DNA from: CAITNM01 sp021298215
GTDB taxonomy: Bacteria; Pseudomonadota; Alphaproteobacteria; Paracaedibacterales; CAITNM01
Assembly: GCA_046309815.1 (NCBI GenBank)
Contig: JBKCOJ010000003.1
Location: 1 to 64,000 of the forward strand
Direction of reading: 5' to 3'
DNA: 64,000 nucleotides
Shown: positions 62,848-64,000 of the stretch, in pieces
Numbering within the stretch: the stretch's first letter is position 1
How the letters are laid out: each line of letters starts with the position of its first letter
Notes under the pieces: generated by a model
Databases searched by the model: none
What the model saw: only the letters and a program-made list of their open reading frames with translations
What the model was told of the DNA's origin: nothing
Position numbers and translations under genes: made by a program

Positions 62848-63627
62848 ATGACAATAAATTTAAGAAAAATTATTTTAGGAATTTTAGTAACAATAGGAAG
62901 CTTAGCGTTTTGCGCTAATGATGCTGAGGATGAAAATCCCCTTGATACAAGTTTTGAAACAATCACAACGCATGCTGATTATGAACACGCCCTCACACAT
63001 ATTATTCCGCAGGCTGTATTTCATGATTTGGTTGCAACAAAAATTGTTGAAGGAAACCCTGTAACCAGCCTTATTTATCAAAGAGATTGCGTAGAAAATC
63101 TTACAAGAAATCTTTTGAATATGGCTTTTTTGTTTCCCGATGGTGAACTAAGACCAGGCGCTCAAGAAAAAATCTTAGAAAGCCCTGCTCTAACTTCGTA
63201 TTATCTTGAGCACTCAGGTGAAGAATTAATCTCTAGCGCCCCTGAATTAGGCAGGGAATGGCTGGAAAAAACCATTGGCTTTGAAGCTTTTGGTGTAAAA
63301 TACGCACAAGATAACAGAGAACTGCTAACCGGTATTGATAACATTCTAGCGCTTATGGACGGCTTCATACCAAGCCTTAGAAACGGCGGATCGCTACCCG
63401 GATACACTGAAAATCAATACAGAGCTTATAGATTAAATAAGCTGTGTAAATATTTAAGCACAGGGACTATAGATATAAAATTCAATCCAAAAAGTGTTCA
63501 AAATTATGAAGATGCAAAATTGACATTTATCATTAAGGGAGGGCCAAAAAAGCAAAAAGAGAACGTAACCCTTCTTATTGCCCAAGAACATGTTTGCATT
63601 AGACATAGAGATGAAATAGCGTATTAG
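62848..63627 (+). CDS. Secreted protein of unknown function
   Basis: 259 residues, signal peptide (IILGILVTIGSLAFCA) and helical body (LREPSL-like; EWLEKTIGFEAFGVKYAQDN). Ends in a beta-rich stretch (DAKLTFIIKGGPKKQKENVTLLIA). No family recognised. ATG 62848 with no clear ribosome site. Confidence 0.7.
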   Translation: MTINLRKIILGILVTIGSLAFCANDAEDENPLDTSFETITTHADYEHALTHIIPQAVFHDLVATKIVEGNPVTSLIYQRDCVENLTRNLLNMAFLFPDGELRPGAQEKILESPALTSYYLEHSGEELISSAPELGREWLEKTIGFEAFGVKYAQDNRELLTGIDNILALMDGFIPSLRNGGSLPGYTENQYRAYRLNKLCKYLSTGTIDIKFNPKSVQNYEDAKLTFIIKGGPKKQKENVTLLIAQEHVCIRHRDEIAY

Positions 63628-63722
63628 TTCAGTATTGTTCTCACACAAAATTTGAGAATACGTATGGATTTTTAACGATTTTTATATAATCATTATAGTA
63701 ATCAATACCAGTAACTATTTTG

Positions 63723-64000
63723 ATGAAACAAAAGATTTTCGTTTTTTTCTGTTTTTTTATTAGCAATTTATGCTCAACTCCTAATTTGCAAACATCTAAT
63801 CTGACAGGAATATACGTAAGGTGCGCTAAAAAAAATCTTTCTTACGCTACAGCCATCCAGTTACTGCAAGACGGTACTATAAAAAAAATACGTACAGAGC
63901 CTCCTTTTGTAAGAAATTACACATACAACACAGTAATTCCAACTTCTGCTATGCCGCCAGCTGTAATAGAATCTGCTTCTACTGCATCAGCGGCAGAAGA
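63723..64000 (+). CDS. Secreted protein, 5' part (runs off window)
   Basis: From ATG 63723 the frame is open to the window edge (about 92 codons). Signal peptide MKQKIFVFFCFFISNLCS, then a polar part with NLTGIYVRCAKKN and later a Ser/Ala/Pro-rich stretch, the same plan (signal, disordered part) as other secreted proteins here. Confidence 0.65.
   Translation, partial: MKQKIFVFFCFFISNLCSTPNLQTSNLTGIYVRCAKKNLSYATAIQLLQDGTIKKIRTEPPFVRNYTYNTVIPTSAMPPAVIESASTASAAE

Overview
The window looks like a piece of chromosome from an AT-rich alphaproteobacterial endosymbiont or intracellular bacterium, most plausibly of the Holosporales/Rickettsiales type. This is an inference. It rests on AT-rich DNA, alphaproteobacterial household genes (hup followed by tRNA-Val, coxC, a hisC-recG pair), a CtrA-type box (TTAA-N7-TTAAC) in an origin-like region, a holin of the gene-transfer-agent 3TM type, and a very high density of genes for secreted proteins that I do not recognise. 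No gene here fixes the genus.

Layout. 1-1309: 5' part of an NHL-repeat secreted protein. 1310-2115: non-coding, with DnaA-box and CtrA-box signals of a possible replication origin. 2116-4337: RluA-type pseudouridine synthase, a beta-lactamase-fold hydrolase and a small membrane protein. 4412-11321: two large related secreted coiled-coil proteins (the second frameshifted) around two outer-membrane beta-barrel proteins. 11393-13437: BepA-like M48 protease, a tiny lipoprotein, tRNA-Val and HU. 13776-18121: three secreted proteins, one with a -1 slippery frameshift site and one with a protein-kinase-like catalytic loop. 18122-24377: cytochrome oxidase subunit III, DsbD-like reductase, photolyase, SIMPL protein and an MHS-type transporter. 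24521-32491: secreted unknowns, a pilin-like protein, an RhlE-like helicase and a small cationic cysteine-rich peptide.

32500-55000 holds an HK97-type capsid gene cluster (portal, prohead protease, major capsid, head-tail connector genes, tail-like genes, SleB-type lysin, GTA-type 3TM holin), repeatedly interrupted by cargo genes for secreted proteins. No terminase or tape measure is visible. The most striking part is 37000-41105. Between protease and capsid lie about three diverged tandem copies of a two-gene module: a small signal-peptide protein with a C-terminal membrane segment, plus a second gene that in two copies is a secreted trypsin-like protein. One of those keeps His-Asp-Ser and the other has lost all three. 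The copies are separated by a repeat with three hairpins, whose stems show compensatory changes, ending in the same ribosome site and Met-Asn-Thr start used by the capsid gene. Strong hairpin-plus-T terminators sit just before many of the late genes, suggesting antitermination or cargo that brings its own boundaries.

55051-64000: more secreted proteins (a papain-type peptidase, a DUF1796-like protein), an orphan YafQ-type toxin with a deleted relic copy nearby, recG, hisC and two secreted unknowns, the last running off the edge. The overall picture is a symbiont chromosome in which a phage- or GTA-derived locus has become a carrier for many putative host-interaction proteins.
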